A stretch of DNA of 64,000 nucleotides from Hydrogenophaga sp. PAMC20947 (GCF_004795855.1 NZ_CP039252.1:2046001-2110000); one strand, 5' to 3'; shown: positions 17,309 to 26,806, numbered from the stretch's first letter. Notes: a model not told the origin generated them from the letters alone. Program-made: numbers and translations.

Positions 17309-18901
17309 TTACTTCACGCTCACGCCTTCAAACTGGTAATCACCAAATGGGCTGATCTTGAAGCCGTTGACTTCCTTGCGCATGGGCTGGTTCACGGTCG
17401 AGTGGGCGATCGTGGACCATGGCAGGTCTTTCTTGAACACTTCCTGAGCCTTCATGTACAGGTTGGTGCGTTCTTTCTGGTCCAGGCTGTTGCGGGCCTT
17501 GAGCACCAGGGCGTCGAAGTCCTTGCTGCAGTAGCGCGCGTAGTTGGATCCGCCGACGGCCTCACAAGTGAGCAACACACCCATGAAGTTGTCGGGTGAC
17601 GCGTAGTCGCCGGTCCAGCCGATCAGGCCGGTGTCGTGCTCACCCTGCTTCATGCGCTTGAGGTACTCGCCCCACTCGTACTGGGTGATCTTGCCCTTGA
17701 TGCCGATCTTGGCCCAGTCGGCCTGGATCATCTCGGCCATCAGCTTGGCGTTGGGGTTGTAAGGGCGCTGCACTGGCATCGCCCACAGGGTGACTTCCGT
17801 GCCTTCGGCCACGCCAGCCTTTTTCAGCAACTCTTTGGCTTTTTCAGGATTGAATGGCGCGTTTTTCAGAGCCGGGTTGTAAGACCACAGCGAGGCGGGG
17901 AACGGGTTGGCCGCTTCCTGACCCTGACCCTGGTACACCGCTTCGAGAATCGCCTTGCGGTTGATCGCCATGTCGAGCGCCTGGCGCACTTCAAGCTTGG
18001 CCAGCAGCGGCTTTTCCATGTTGTACGACAGGTACCCAATGTTGAAACCGGGTGCGCTGTCGACCTTCAAAGCCGGATCGGCCTTCATGGCAGCGATGTC
18101 CTGTGGCTTGGGGTACGCCATGATGTGGCACTCACCGGCCTTCATCTTCTGGAAGCGCACCGATGCGTCGGTTGTGATCGCAAAGATCAGATTGTCGACC
18201 AGCACATTCTTGGCGTTCCAGTAGTCATTGTTCTTCACATAGCGAATCTGCGCATCTTTCTGGTAGCGGCGCAGCACGAACGGACCCGTGCCCACAGGCT
18301 GCTGGTTGATCATGGAAGCCTGGCCAGCGGCGACCAGCTTGTCGGCATGTTCCTGCGACAGGATCGAAGCAAACGGCATGGCCAGCTTGATCAGCAGGTC
18401 GGGGTCTGGCTTCTTCAAGGTCACGACCAGGGTCAGGGGATCGGATTTTGTGACCGATGCCACATTGCTGTCCAGACCCACGTCCGAAGCGTAGGGGAAC
18501 TCAGCCGGGTAAGCTTTGTTGAAGGGGTGGTTCTTGTCCACCAGGCGGCCGATGGTGAAGATCGCGTCGTCGGCGTTGAAATCGCGCGTTGGTTTGAAAT
18601 TCTCGGTGGTATGGAACTTCACACCTTTGCGCAGCTTGAAGGTGTAAGACAAGCCATCGGCCGAGTTCGACCACGACTCCGCCAAGCTGGGCTCGATCTC
18701 GGTGGTGCCGGCCTTGAAGCCGATCAACCGGTTGAACAGCGCATGGCCCGACGCATCAAACGTGGTGCCACCGGTGTATTGAGCGTTGTCGAAACCTTCA
18801 GGGCTGGCTTCGGAACAGTAGATCAACGTGCCAGCAGCCTGTGCGCTCACGGCAGCAGCCGTCAAGCCCAGGGCCAGGATCAGTTTATTCAGTTTGAACA
18901 T
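17309..18901 (-). CDS. dppA: dipeptide ABC transporter periplasmic binding protein DppA
   Basis: A 530-aa exported binding protein (SBP_bac_5 family). The signal peptide is residues 1-22 (LNKLILALGLTAAAVSAQA). The mature part starts GTLIYCSEASPEGFDNAQYT, close to the start of known DppA proteins, and contains the family pattern RYVKNNDYWNAKN (about 223-235) and the C-terminal region with QYEWGEYLKRMKQGEHD. It binds dipeptides in the periplasm and hands them to DppBC. Length agrees with E. coli DppA (535). It is the first gene of the operon and is divergent from the rpiR-type gene across a 505-bp gap. Confidence 0.94.
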   Translation of the reverse strand: MFKLNKLILALGLTAAAVSAQAAGTLIYCSEASPEGFDNAQYTGGTTFDASGHALFNRLIGFKAGTTEIEPSLAESWSNSADGLSYTFKLRKGVKFHTTENFKPTRDFNADDAIFTIGRLVDKNHPFNKAYPAEFPYASDVGLDSNVASVTKSDPLTLVVTLKKPDPDLLIKLAMPFASILSQEHADKLVAAGQASMINQQPVGTGPFVLRRYQKDAQIRYVKNNDYWNAKNVLVDNLIFAITTDASVRFQKMKAGECHIMAYPKPQDIAAMKADPALKVDSAPGFNIGYLSYNMEKPLLAKLEVRQALDMAINRKAILEAVYQGQGQEAANPFPASLWSYNPALKNAPFNPEKAKELLKKAGVAEGTEVTLWAMPVQRPYNPNAKLMAEMIQADWAKIGIKGKITQYEWGEYLKRMKQGEHDTGLIGWTGDYASPDNFMGVLLTCEAVGGSNYARYCSKDFDALVLKARNSLDQKERTNLYMKAQEVFKKDLPWSTIAHSTVNQPMRKEVNGFKISPFGDYQFEGVSVK

Positions 18902-19051
18902 GCATGGTCCTCAAAACAAAAAAAGGGAAATGTATTTCCCACAATAGATCAACAGCAAGGCTGGATGCCGGGTTCAGATGCAACCCGTTTACCGGGCGAC
19001 ACCTTGCGTTCCCTGGATGCCAGACACCAGTCCCTGCCCTCATTTTGATTT

Positions 19052-19076
19052 ACCAGTACCATTTTTTGGTATTGGT
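19052..19076. promoter_or_regulatory. candidate operator dyad in the dppA-rpiR divergent region
   Basis: ACCAGTACCA (19052-19061) and TGGTATTGGT (19067-19076) form an inverted repeat with one mismatch, separated by 5 T. It is the clearest dyad in the 505-bp gap (18902-19406) between the divergent dppA and rpiR-type genes and lies 151 bp upstream of the dppA start. Binding by the RpiR-type regulator is a guess from position. No gene was found in this gap. Confidence 0.45.
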
Positions 19077-19406
19077 ATGGTCAAATCATTGCACAAGTTT
19101 ATACACCGATGGATAGGGTATTCCCGTGAGACCGAATTGACCATGGTCAAGCAGAAGCAAGATTGATGCACACTCGACCGCCTCCAATTGTCTGGCATGT
19201 TCACGCCCGTGCGTGCACTGCGTCCGGCCCCCATGTGAGTACCCGTGAGGGCTTGCCAATGCATCCGCGTTCCCCGATCCAAACCCAGCGCAAGCCGCGG
19301 TGCTATCCGCCCACGCCGCACCTCGATAGGGCAGCCCTCGCCGTCGCACCCGCCCCTGCGCTGGCGCCACCCCAGCGACCTCTTCGTACCTTTTTCCAAA
19401 AATGAT

Positions 19407-20294
19407 ATGAACCGCAGCCACAACGACCCCATTTTCATTGACGAGCTGAAGCGGCGGCTGGCAAGCGTGGACAACCCGATCAACCTCACCAAGCTGGAGC
19501 GCCGCATCACGGCCTACCTGAGCGCCAACCCCAACGCCATCGCCGTGGACAACAGTGCCACCCTCGCCAAACGGGCGCACGTCAGCCCCATGACCGTGAC
19601 CCGGTTCTTCAAAAAGGTGGGTTTTGAAAACGCAGCAGACGCGAAAGACATGGCCAAACGGCAGCTCTACGAAGCCAGCCCTGAAGCCGTGGGTGCCCGG
19701 TTCGAAACTTTTCGGCGCACACCCGGCCGGCTCGATCAGGACACCCAGCTCGCCCACGCCACCGAGGCCATGCGCAAAGCGGTGGACTTCCGCTCGCAAC
19801 CCCTTTGGAAGCACATCGTCCAGCGCGTGTCCCGGGCCGACAGCGTATATGCGGCAGGGTTCCAGACCATGCGGTACCTGGCCAACGGGCTGGTCCAACG
19901 CTTGAACTACATCCGGCCCAACGCGTTTGAACTCGACGGCATTGATGGCACCTATGCCCAACTGCTGACGAACCCGCGGCCCGGCAAAGTGCTGATCATC
20001 ATTGACACCTTCCGCTATGGCCGCAACGGCCCCAGGCTGGCCCAGGCCGCTCAGGAGCAAGGCGCCGAAGTGGTGGTGTTCTGCGACGAGCTCTGCGACT
20101 GGGCCCACCAGATCACACCCCATGTGGTCGCGCTGCCCATGGAGCCCGACCTCTTTCTGTGGCCCAGCACCGCCTTGCACTTCAGCCTGAACCTGCTGGT
20201 GCAGGATGTCATCGACGACCTTGGCGACGATGTCACCGCGCACCTCAAACAGCTATCCAAAGCACAAGACACGTTTGGCCACTACGCCAAGTAA
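19407..20294 (+). CDS. RpiR/MurR-family transcriptional regulator (HTH_6 plus SIS)
   Basis: A 295-aa regulator. The N-terminal HTH_6 domain (about 1-80) includes KLERRITAYLSANPNAIAVD and the recognition part LAKRAHVSPMTVTRFFKKVG. The C-terminal SIS domain (about 115-265) carries VYAAGFQTMRYLANGL and GKVLIIIDTFRYGRNGPR, with sequence changes in the sugar-phosphate loop that leave the ligand open. The start at 19407 was chosen because upstream sequence in the frame is not protein-like. The dipeptidase gene follows after 3 bp, so both form one operon divergent from dpp. RpiR-type proteins usually sense phosphorylated sugars such as MurNAc-6-P; here regulation of dipeptide use is likely. Confidence 0.88.
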   Translation: MNRSHNDPIFIDELKRRLASVDNPINLTKLERRITAYLSANPNAIAVDNSATLAKRAHVSPMTVTRFFKKVGFENAADAKDMAKRQLYEASPEAVGARFETFRRTPGRLDQDTQLAHATEAMRKAVDFRSQPLWKHIVQRVSRADSVYAAGFQTMRYLANGLVQRLNYIRPNAFELDGIDGTYAQLLTNPRPGKVLIIIDTFRYGRNGPRLAQAAQEQGAEVVVFCDELCDWAHQITPHVVALPMEPDLFLWPSTALHFSLNLLVQDVIDDLGDDVTAHLKQLSKAQDTFGHYAK

Positions 20295-20297
20295 CCC

Positions 20298-21308
20298 GTG
20301 CACGTCCACATCACTGCGCCACCACACGAGTCATTCAACGCCATGTTCTGGGAAGCCCACACCTGCCTGCCGCTGCACCCTGAGGCCAGCTTTGAGCCGC
20401 TGGAGCGCTACCGCGCGCTGGGCGTTCACTACGTCAGCATCAACGTGGGCATGGACATGAACGCCCTGTCCCAGATCCTGCCAGTGATGGCTGCGTTTCG
20501 AGCTCGGCTCGCGGCCGAACCACAACGGTACGTGCTGCCCCAGCAGGTCTCGGACATCGAACTCGCGCGCAGCCAAGGGCAACTCGCCGTGGGCTTTGAC
20601 CTCGAGGGCGCCCTGCCTTTGCTCGAACAACCCGACATGGTCGCCCTCTTTCGCGACCTGGGCGTGCGTCAGATCCACTTCGCCTACAACCGCAACAACG
20701 CCGTGGCAGGCGGTTGCCATGACACCCCGCAACACCTCTCGGCCCTGGGGCAACGCATGGTGGCGGCTGTGAACGATGCCGGTGTTCTGATGGACTGCGC
20801 CCACACCGGGCGCCGAAGCTCGCTGGACATCATGGCCCACTCCCGCCATCCGGTGGTGTTCAGCCATGCCAACCCACTCGCACTCGTCGAACATGGCCGC
20901 AACATCAGCGACGAACAGATCCGCGCCTGCGCAGCCACCGGCGGCGTGGTGTGCATTTCGGGCGTGTCACGCTTCCTCGGCGTTGACCTCCCGGGCGCGA
21001 AAGATGTCGCCCGCCATGTGGCCTATGTGGCCAATCTGGTGGGGGCCGAACATGTGGGCCTGGGCCTGGACATTGGCTTTTCGCAAAGCGGGCTGAACGA
21101 CGACCCCGCTCCCCCCTTCGACCCGGCCCATTGGTGGCCCGCTGCGGCAGGGTATGGGCAAGGCATCCGAGGCATCAGCTACACACCAGTCGATACCTGG
21201 TCACACCTGCCAGCGGCACTGCGGGCCATGGGCATGAACGAGACCGACATCTCGGGCGTGATGGGCAACAACATGGCGCGGGTCGCGCGCCATGTGTGGG
21301 CCGGCTGA
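20298..21308 (+). CDS. membrane dipeptidase-like protein (peptidase family M19)
   Basis: A 336-aa member of the renal dipeptidase family, a TIM-barrel metallopeptidase that splits dipeptides, often with a D-residue at the C terminus. Metal-site landmarks: FWEAHTCLPL (about 16-25) in place of the usual DGHxD, DLEGALPL with the bridging Glu (about 99-106), MDCAHTGRRS (about 165-174) and VFSHANPLAL (about 187-196). The Asp of HxD appears to be Cys (HTC), so one metal ligand differs from the classical enzyme. The start is probably the GTG at 20298, 3 bp behind the regulator stop; an ATG at 20343 would delete the first strand. Cytosolic, no signal peptide. Context suggests hydrolysis of dipeptides imported by Dpp. 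Confidence 0.85.
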   Translation: MHVHITAPPHESFNAMFWEAHTCLPLHPEASFEPLERYRALGVHYVSINVGMDMNALSQILPVMAAFRARLAAEPQRYVLPQQVSDIELARSQGQLAVGFDLEGALPLLEQPDMVALFRDLGVRQIHFAYNRNNAVAGGCHDTPQHLSALGQRMVAAVNDAGVLMDCAHTGRRSSLDIMAHSRHPVVFSHANPLALVEHGRNISDEQIRACAATGGVVCISGVSRFLGVDLPGAKDVARHVAYVANLVGAEHVGLGLDIGFSQSGLNDDPAPPFDPAHWWPAAAGYGQGIRGISYTPVDTWSHLPAALRAMGMNETDISGVMGNNMARVARHVWAG

Positions 21309-21352
21309 TACGGATTCACCTTCAACCGTATAACTGCGCAGGTTCGCCTTGC

Positions 21353-21415
21353 GGTGCTACAACACGGTCAGGCTCCCGCCTTGTTCTGCGCTTGAAAGCA
21401 AAACCGTGTAGCACC
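21353..21415. repeat. long imperfect inverted repeat between convergent genes
   Basis: GGTGCTACAACACGGT (21353-21368) pairs with ACCGTGTAGCACC (21403-21415); the left arm has three extra bases. The loop is about 34 bp. A shorter pair ATACGG/CCGTAT lies at 21308-21331. The region sits between the convergent dipeptidase and glutamate dehydrogenase genes and may work as a two-way terminator, but no T-run follows. Confidence 0.5.
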
Positions 21416-21431
21416 CGTTTCAACAGCCTCT

Positions 21432-24400
21432 TCAGGCCATCTGTCGCAGCTCCCGCAACGCCACAGAAACGGGCGCCAGATCGGCCGCCGCGCCTGCAAT
21501 GCTCTCGCGCATGGCGTTCACGCGTCCGATGGCCTTGGCATGGCGCTCCTCCCACTGCTCGACCGATTGTTGCTCGCTCAGCAGCCACTGCACGATCTGG
21601 CTGGCGATCGAATACACGTCGTCGCGCGCACTGGCTCGGGCCTGGGTTTGCCACAGCGTCTCTGTCGGCAACTGGGTGATGATGCCGCGCCACAAGCCCA
21701 GATCCAGCGCGTGATCCACACCAAAGTAGGTGCGAGCGGCTTTTTCCAGCGAGCTGTTGCACTTGCCGGCCACGTCCACCAGATCCAGAACCGGGTACAG
21801 GTGGTCCAGCACCGTCAGGTCTTCGGCCAGCTGGGCGTCCACGCCCGCCTCGACCAGCTTGGCACTCGCGGCCTGCCACTGTTCACGGAATTCGCCGGGC
21901 AGCCATTGGTCGATGTGGGCACGCAACTGTGCCGCCGCGGGCTGGTACAACGCGATCATGCTCGGCAGATCTCCTTGACCGCGGTGGCGCAGCATCCATC
22001 GGCTGGCCCGCTGCGTCACTGCACTGAGCTGGGCGAGCAAATCCAATTGCAGCGCGGTGGGTACCTTGCCATCGAGCTCGTCGATACGGTCCCAGATGTC
22101 TTCCAGGCCAAACACCTCGCGCGCCAGCGTGTAGGCACTGACCACATCCGATGCATTGCAGGACGCCTCATTGGCAAGGAAGTTGACAAAGGTACTGCCC
22201 ATGCGGTTAACCACGGCGTTGGTCACACTGGTGGCGATGATTTCACGTTTCAGCGCGTGCTTTGCGACGAAGTCGGGGTACCGCTGGTTGAGCACCTGCG
22301 GGAAGTAGGTTTGCAACACCTTGGCGTAGAACGGATCGTCGGGCAGCGTGCTGGCGCACAGTTCATCAAACAGGTTGAGTTTGGCGTAAGCCATGAGCAC
22401 GGCATTTTCCGGACGGGTCAAACCCTTGCCATCGCGCTTGCGTTTGGCCAGCTCTTCATCGGTGGGCAAATACTCAATGCCCCGCTTGAGCGAGCCCATG
22501 CTCTCCAGCCAGCGCATCAGCGTTTTTTGCCCCTCCAGCAGATAAGCAGGGCGCGCTGCAGCCAGTTCAATCTGCTGACTCTGGTAGTAATTGTCCTGCA
22601 GCACCTGCAACCCTACCTCATCCGTCATGCTGGCCAACAGCTGGTTGCGTTCTTCTTGCGAAAGCGCACCGCTCTCTTGAACCGCGCCCACCAGGATCTT
22701 GATGTTCACCTCGTGGTCAGAGCAGTCCACACCCGCTGAGTTGTCGATCGCGTCGGTGTAGATCAAGCCGCCGGACTGGGCAAATTCAATGCGCCCGTTC
22801 TGCGTGCAGCCCAAATTGCCACCTTCGCCCAACACCTTGCAGCGCAACTCGTTGCCGTTGACACGGAAGGCATCGCCGGCCTTGTCGCCCGCCTGCGCAT
22901 GGCTCTCAAAGCTGGCTTTGACATAGGTCCCGATGCCGCCGTTGTACAGCAGATCCACGGGGGCCTTCAGGATCGCGTTGAGCAGATCATTGGGGGGCAT
23001 GGCCTTGGCATCGGTGCCCAGGATCGCTCGCGCCTGAGCGCTCAGCGGAATGGATTTGGCGCTTCGCGGATACACGCCGCCGCCTTCGCTGATGAGGCTT
23101 TTGTCGTAGTCGGCCCAGCTGGAGCGAGGCAAACTGAACAGCCGCTGCCGTTCGGCAAAACTGAGCGCCACATCCGGCTGAGGGTCGATAAAAACATGGC
23201 GGTGGTCAAACGCCACCACCAGTTGTATCTGCTCGGAAAGCAGCATGCCATTGCCAAACACATCGCCCGACATATCGCCAATGCCGGCCACCGTGAATGG
23301 CTGGCTTTGTGTGTCCACGTTCAATCCACGGAAATGCCGCTTGACCGACTCCCAAGCCCCGCGCGCCGTGATGCCCATCTTCTTGTGGTCGTAGCCGACC
23401 GAGCCACCCGAGGCAAAGGCATCGCCGAGCCAGAACCCATAGGCTTCGCTCACGCCGTTGGCAATATCGCTGAAGGTCGCTGTGCCTTTGTCGGCGGCCA
23501 CCACCAAGTAGGGGTCGTCTTCGTCGTGCCGCACCACACGCACCGGCGGCACCACCTGCCCCTTGACCACGTTGTCCGTGACATCCAGCAGGCCACTCAG
23601 GAAAATCTTGTAGCAAGCCACCCCTTCGGCCAGGTAGGCCTCCCGGTCACTGGCCGCGGGTGCTTTCTTCAGCACAAAACCGCCCTTGGAACCCACCGGC
23701 ACAATCACCGTGTTCTTGACCTGCTGGGCCTTGACCAGCCCCAGAATCTCGGTACGGAAATCATCGCGGCGGTCTGACCACCGCAGACCACCACGGGCCA
23801 CCTTGCCACCCCGCAGGTGCACCCCCTCCACCCGAGGCGAATACACCCAGATCTCAAACATCGGCCGAGGCTCGGGCACGTTGGGAATGTCGCGGGGCTT
23901 GAGCTTGAAGCTCATGTAATCTTTGCCCACCTGAAAGGCATTGGTGCGCACCGTCGCGCCGATGGTGGCGACAAACTGGCGCAACACCCGGTCTTGCTCC
24001 AGACTCGCCACATCTGAGAGCTGGGCTTCAATCGCCTGCTCCTGGGCAGCGATAGCCTGCTCGCGACCCGCTTCGCGCGCGGGATCGAACCGGATCGAAA
24101 ACAGGGCCGCCAGGTCCTGCGCAAGGGCTGGGTTGCCGTTGAGCGTATCTTCGATATAGCTCTGGCTGAAGGCAAAACCCAGCTGCTTGAAATAGCGGGT
24201 GTAGGCGCGCAGCACGGCAATATCGCGGGGACCCAGTTCGGTGGTCAAGACCAGGCGGTTGAGCGCATCACACTCCACCTCTTGTCGCCAGACCGCCTGA
24301 AAGAGGGCCTCAAACCGAGGCTTGAGCCGATCCAGATCCACCGCCTGGTCAAAATGCAGTCCCCAATCGTGCAACCAGCGCTGGTCGCCCGCCGACTGAG

Positions 24401-26078
24401 ACATCTTGACCAGATAGGGGTGCTCGTCCAGCACCCGAACGCCCATCGACTCCATCACCGGCAGCGCGTCAGACAAGATGACCTTCTGGGTGGCGTAGGT
24501 CTTGAAGTGGGGTTGGTCCCCACGGGCATACAACTGGAGCGCCATGGGTTGCTCGTCGCTCAGAGCGTGCATCACCGCAGCGTCCTTCGCGGCCACCTCG
24601 GCGTTGAATTCCTCGCGGTATGCCGCAGGAAAACCCGATGCGATGGCGCTGAGTTGGCGGGCCTTGTCCACCCCCTGGCCCATCAGTGCCGTTTGAACAC
24701 CGTCTTCCCAGCGCTTGCAAGCCAGGGCCACCTGGGCCTCCAGCTCCACCATGTCCACATCGACTTGCAGACGGTCCTGCGAACGCACGATGTAATGGAT
24801 GCGCGCCAACGCACTGTCGGTCAGCATGGGGGTGAATTCCACCGTTTCGGCGGCAAACGCCTTCTTGAACATCTGCCCCAGTTTTACGCGCAATTCCGTG
24901 GTGTAGAGATCACGCGGCACGTACACCAGAACCGAGGCCACCCGCCCGAATGGGCCTCGACGCAGGAACAGGCGCACCCGCTGGCGCTCTTGCAGACGCA
25001 GAATGCCAATCGCATGCTGGACCAGGGTTGCTTCGTCAATCTGCAAGATCTCGTCGCGCGGATAGGTTTCCAGAATGGACTGCAAGGCCTTGTGTGCATG
25101 GCTGCCACGAACCACCCCAGCCTGGGCGGTCACATGCGCCACGTGCTGGCGCACCACCGGGATGCTCTCCACCAAAGCCGCGTAAGCTGCCGAGGTGTAG
25201 AGCCCCAGAAAGCGGGTTTCACCCACCACCGCCCCGGAGGCGTCCAGCCGTTTGACGCTGATGGTGTCCAGCCAGGTGGGGCGGTGAACGCTGGAGCGCC
25301 TTGTTGCTTTTGCACAGAAAAGCCAGCGCGGATCGCTCATGAACGGCGCAGCGTTCTGCTCAGGAAGCGCCTGAAATCCGGGATTCTTCATCACTCCCAG
25401 CGCCGTGCCGGACACCTTGCTCAAGTGGTCGCCTTCCACGACAAAGTCCTGTGCACCAAGGAAGGTGAAGTGGCCTTGTTCCAGCCAATTGAGGAATGCC
25501 TTGGCCTCCGCCGCTTCGCTGCCTTCAAGCGCCGTAAACCCAGCGCTGAGCAGTTGCACCCGCGACAGCATGCCGCGCCAGTCCTGGACGGCGCACCGCA
25601 CATCCAGCAAGGTGCTTTCGATCGCCCGGCACAAGGCCTCACCGTCCGGATCGCTGGCCAGACGGGTGCACTCCACCAAGATGCATGACATCACCGCGCC
25701 GTTGGCACCCGTTTGTCCGCTGCGCGCAGCGCTGTCCACTTGCGCGATTTTTCCCGCGTCATCCCGGGTCACCCGCAACAAGGGGTGAACAATCCAGTGC
25801 ACCGTGCGCCCACTCTGGTTCACCGCGATGCTCACCGAATCCACCAGAAAGGCCATATCAGGGTGCACGATCTGCACCACGGTGTTGCCCTCGGTCTGGC
25901 ACTCTTGGGCCTTCAAAACCTCAACCCGAACGGCGCCCGCCTTGGAATCCTGTACCAAAGCCCAGTGTGCCTTGGCCATGGCCGTCAAGGCCTTGGGATC
26001 GCGTTGGCTCAGTTCATCGGGGTCGGCGTCGGAAAAAAACAGGTCCTGAAAGGGGGAATTCATAGGCGTTGTGGGCAT
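21432..26078 (-). CDS. gdhB: NAD-specific glutamate dehydrogenase, large (GDH-180-like) type
   Basis: A 1548-aa protein of the large bacterial NAD-GDH family (about 1600 aa in Pseudomonas and Streptomyces). It converts glutamate to 2-oxoglutarate and ammonia with NAD. The N-terminal third holds the ACT-like regulatory modules; the catalytic domain lies in the second half, with VHLRGGKVARGGLRWSDRRDDFRTEILGLVKAQQVKNT (given here by its key parts GGKVARGGLRWSDRRD) around residue 755, GSKGGFVLKK and the Rossmann part GEGGNLGCTQ. ATG at 26078 was used; an ATG five codons later (MNSPFQDLF) is equally possible, and neither has a strong ribosome binding site. It is a single-gene unit, convergent with the dipeptidase gene. 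Confidence 0.95.
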   Translation of the reverse strand: MPTTPMNSPFQDLFFSDADPDELSQRDPKALTAMAKAHWALVQDSKAGAVRVEVLKAQECQTEGNTVVQIVHPDMAFLVDSVSIAVNQSGRTVHWIVHPLLRVTRDDAGKIAQVDSAARSGQTGANGAVMSCILVECTRLASDPDGEALCRAIESTLLDVRCAVQDWRGMLSRVQLLSAGFTALEGSEAAEAKAFLNWLEQGHFTFLGAQDFVVEGDHLSKVSGTALGVMKNPGFQALPEQNAAPFMSDPRWLFCAKATRRSSVHRPTWLDTISVKRLDASGAVVGETRFLGLYTSAAYAALVESIPVVRQHVAHVTAQAGVVRGSHAHKALQSILETYPRDEILQIDEATLVQHAIGILRLQERQRVRLFLRRGPFGRVASVLVYVPRDLYTTELRVKLGQMFKKAFAAETVEFTPMLTDSALARIHYIVRSQDRLQVDVDMVELEAQVALACKRWEDGVQTALMGQGVDKARQLSAIASGFPAAYREEFNAEVAAKDAAVMHALSDEQPMALQLYARGDQPHFKTYATQKVILSDALPVMESMGVRVLDEHPYLVKMSQSAGDQRWLHDWGLHFDQAVDLDRLKPRFEALFQAVWRQEVECDALNRLVLTTELGPRDIAVLRAYTRYFKQLGFAFSQSYIEDTLNGNPALAQDLAALFSIRFDPAREAGREQAIAAQEQAIEAQLSDVASLEQDRVLRQFVATIGATVRTNAFQVGKDYMSFKLKPRDIPNVPEPRPMFEIWVYSPRVEGVHLRGGKVARGGLRWSDRRDDFRTEILGLVKAQQVKNTVIVPVGSKGGFVLKKAPAASDREAYLAEGVACYKIFLSGLLDVTDNVVKGQVVPPVRVVRHDEDDPYLVVAADKGTATFSDIANGVSEAYGFWLGDAFASGGSVGYDHKKMGITARGAWESVKRHFRGLNVDTQSQPFTVAGIGDMSGDVFGNGMLLSEQIQLVVAFDHRHVFIDPQPDVALSFAERQRLFSLPRSSWADYDKSLISEGGGVYPRSAKSIPLSAQARAILGTDAKAMPPNDLLNAILKAPVDLLYNGGIGTYVKASFESHAQAGDKAGDAFRVNGNELRCKVLGEGGNLGCTQNGRIEFAQSGGLIYTDAIDNSAGVDCSDHEVNIKILVGAVQESGALSQEERNQLLASMTDEVGLQVLQDNYYQSQQIELAAARPAYLLEGQKTLMRWLESMGSLKRGIEYLPTDEELAKRKRDGKGLTRPENAVLMAYAKLNLFDELCASTLPDDPFYAKVLQTYFPQVLNQRYPDFVAKHALKREIIATSVTNAVVNRMGSTFVNFLANEASCNASDVVSAYTLAREVFGLEDIWDRIDELDGKVPTALQLDLLAQLSAVTQRASRWMLRHRGQGDLPSMIALYQPAAAQLRAHIDQWLPGEFREQWQAASAKLVEAGVDAQLAEDLTVLDHLYPVLDLVDVAGKCNSSLEKAARTYFGVDHALDLGLWRGIITQLPTETLWQTQARASARDDVYSIASQIVQWLLSEQQSVEQWEERHAKAIGRVNAMRESIAGAAADLAPVSVALRELRQMA

Positions 26079-26208
26079 AAAGATGGAGGGTAGTTGCTCA
26101 GCGTAGCGCGATTCTAGAATTGGCGCATCCCCAAAAACCGCCCCATACTTTTTCGCATAGGGTCATTCCATGACCTTATGCATTTTATGCATTGGAGGGC
26201 GGCGGGCC

Positions 26209-26232
26209 AAAAAAATGGGGCCTCAGCCCCAT
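26209..26232 (-). terminator. intrinsic terminator of the nuo-DUF1178 operon
   Basis: Stem ATGGGGC (26215-26221) and GCCCCAT (26226-26232) with a 4-base loop; on the minus strand it is followed by seven T (26209-26215 as A on plus). It lies 80 bp behind the DUF1178 stop and is the first strong terminator after the long minus-strand gene series. The sequence between 26233 and 26311 has no recognised gene. Confidence 0.8.
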
Positions 26233-26311
26233 CAATCAGCCTTCCGCAGGGCGCCCATGGCCCATGCGCCCAACAGGCCAACCGCCGCCGCAGCCCGGCT
26301 GACCGCAAGCC

Positions 26312-26806
26312 TTACTGCAAGGTGCCCTTGAGACCCGGCAATGCCGGCAAAGCCATCACATCGATGCCCTCTTCGATCAATTCCTGGGCCACGTCGGGGG
26401 TGGCCTGTCCGCGGATGCTGCGCGGGGGAATATCGCCGTGGTGCATGCCACGGGCCTGATCCGCAAAGCGATCGCCGACGTCCTCAGACTTGGTCAGCAC
26501 CTCGCGCATCACCTGCATCAAGCGGGCCTGAAGCACAGGCTCAACCGAACGTTCAACCGGCTCATCCGAAGCAGCAGTGCTTTCCGGAGCAGCCGCGTTC
26601 GTGGCATCTTCTCCACCCGATTCGGGCCGCTCGCGCCCCGCCTTCAGGTTGAGACGGGGGGCTGAAAGCATTTTTTGTATCGATGAATCACCACACAGTG
26701 GGCAGGTCAACAGACCCCGATCCTGTTGATCAATGTAGTCCGCCTCGGAGCCAAACCAGCCCTCAAAGCTGTGGTGCTGGCTGCATTGAAGATCCAGCAC
26801 TTTCAT
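26312..26806 (-). CDS. DUF1178 family protein
   Basis: A 164-aa protein with the DUF1178 pattern: it starts MKVLDLQCSQHHSFEGWF and has LLTCPLCGDSSIQKMLSAPRL (in two parts around residues 33-53). The paired cysteines CSQHH and CPLCG look like a zinc-ribbon half, but binding of metal is an inference. The middle (about 60-90) is a low-complexity acidic linker. The C-terminal helical part ends LPALPGLKG. The start at 26806 overlaps the Nudix stop by 4 bp (ATGA). DUF1178 genes often follow Nudix and nuo genes in Burkholderiales. No function is known. Confidence 0.87.
   Translation of the reverse strand: MKVLDLQCSQHHSFEGWFGSEADYIDQQDRGLLTCPLCGDSSIQKMLSAPRLNLKAGRERPESGGEDATNAAAPESTAASDEPVERSVEPVLQARLMQVMREVLTKSEDVGDRFADQARGMHHGDIPPRSIRGQATPDVAQELIEEGIDVMALPALPGLKGTLQ

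Noticed and set aside
26233..26311. Short hydrophobic peptide-like frame (RAAAAVGLLGAWAMGALRKAD) behind DUF1178
   Set aside because: Looked at as a possible small membrane or sorting-tail peptide, but it has no start codon with a ribosome binding site and lies between a stop codon and a terminator.
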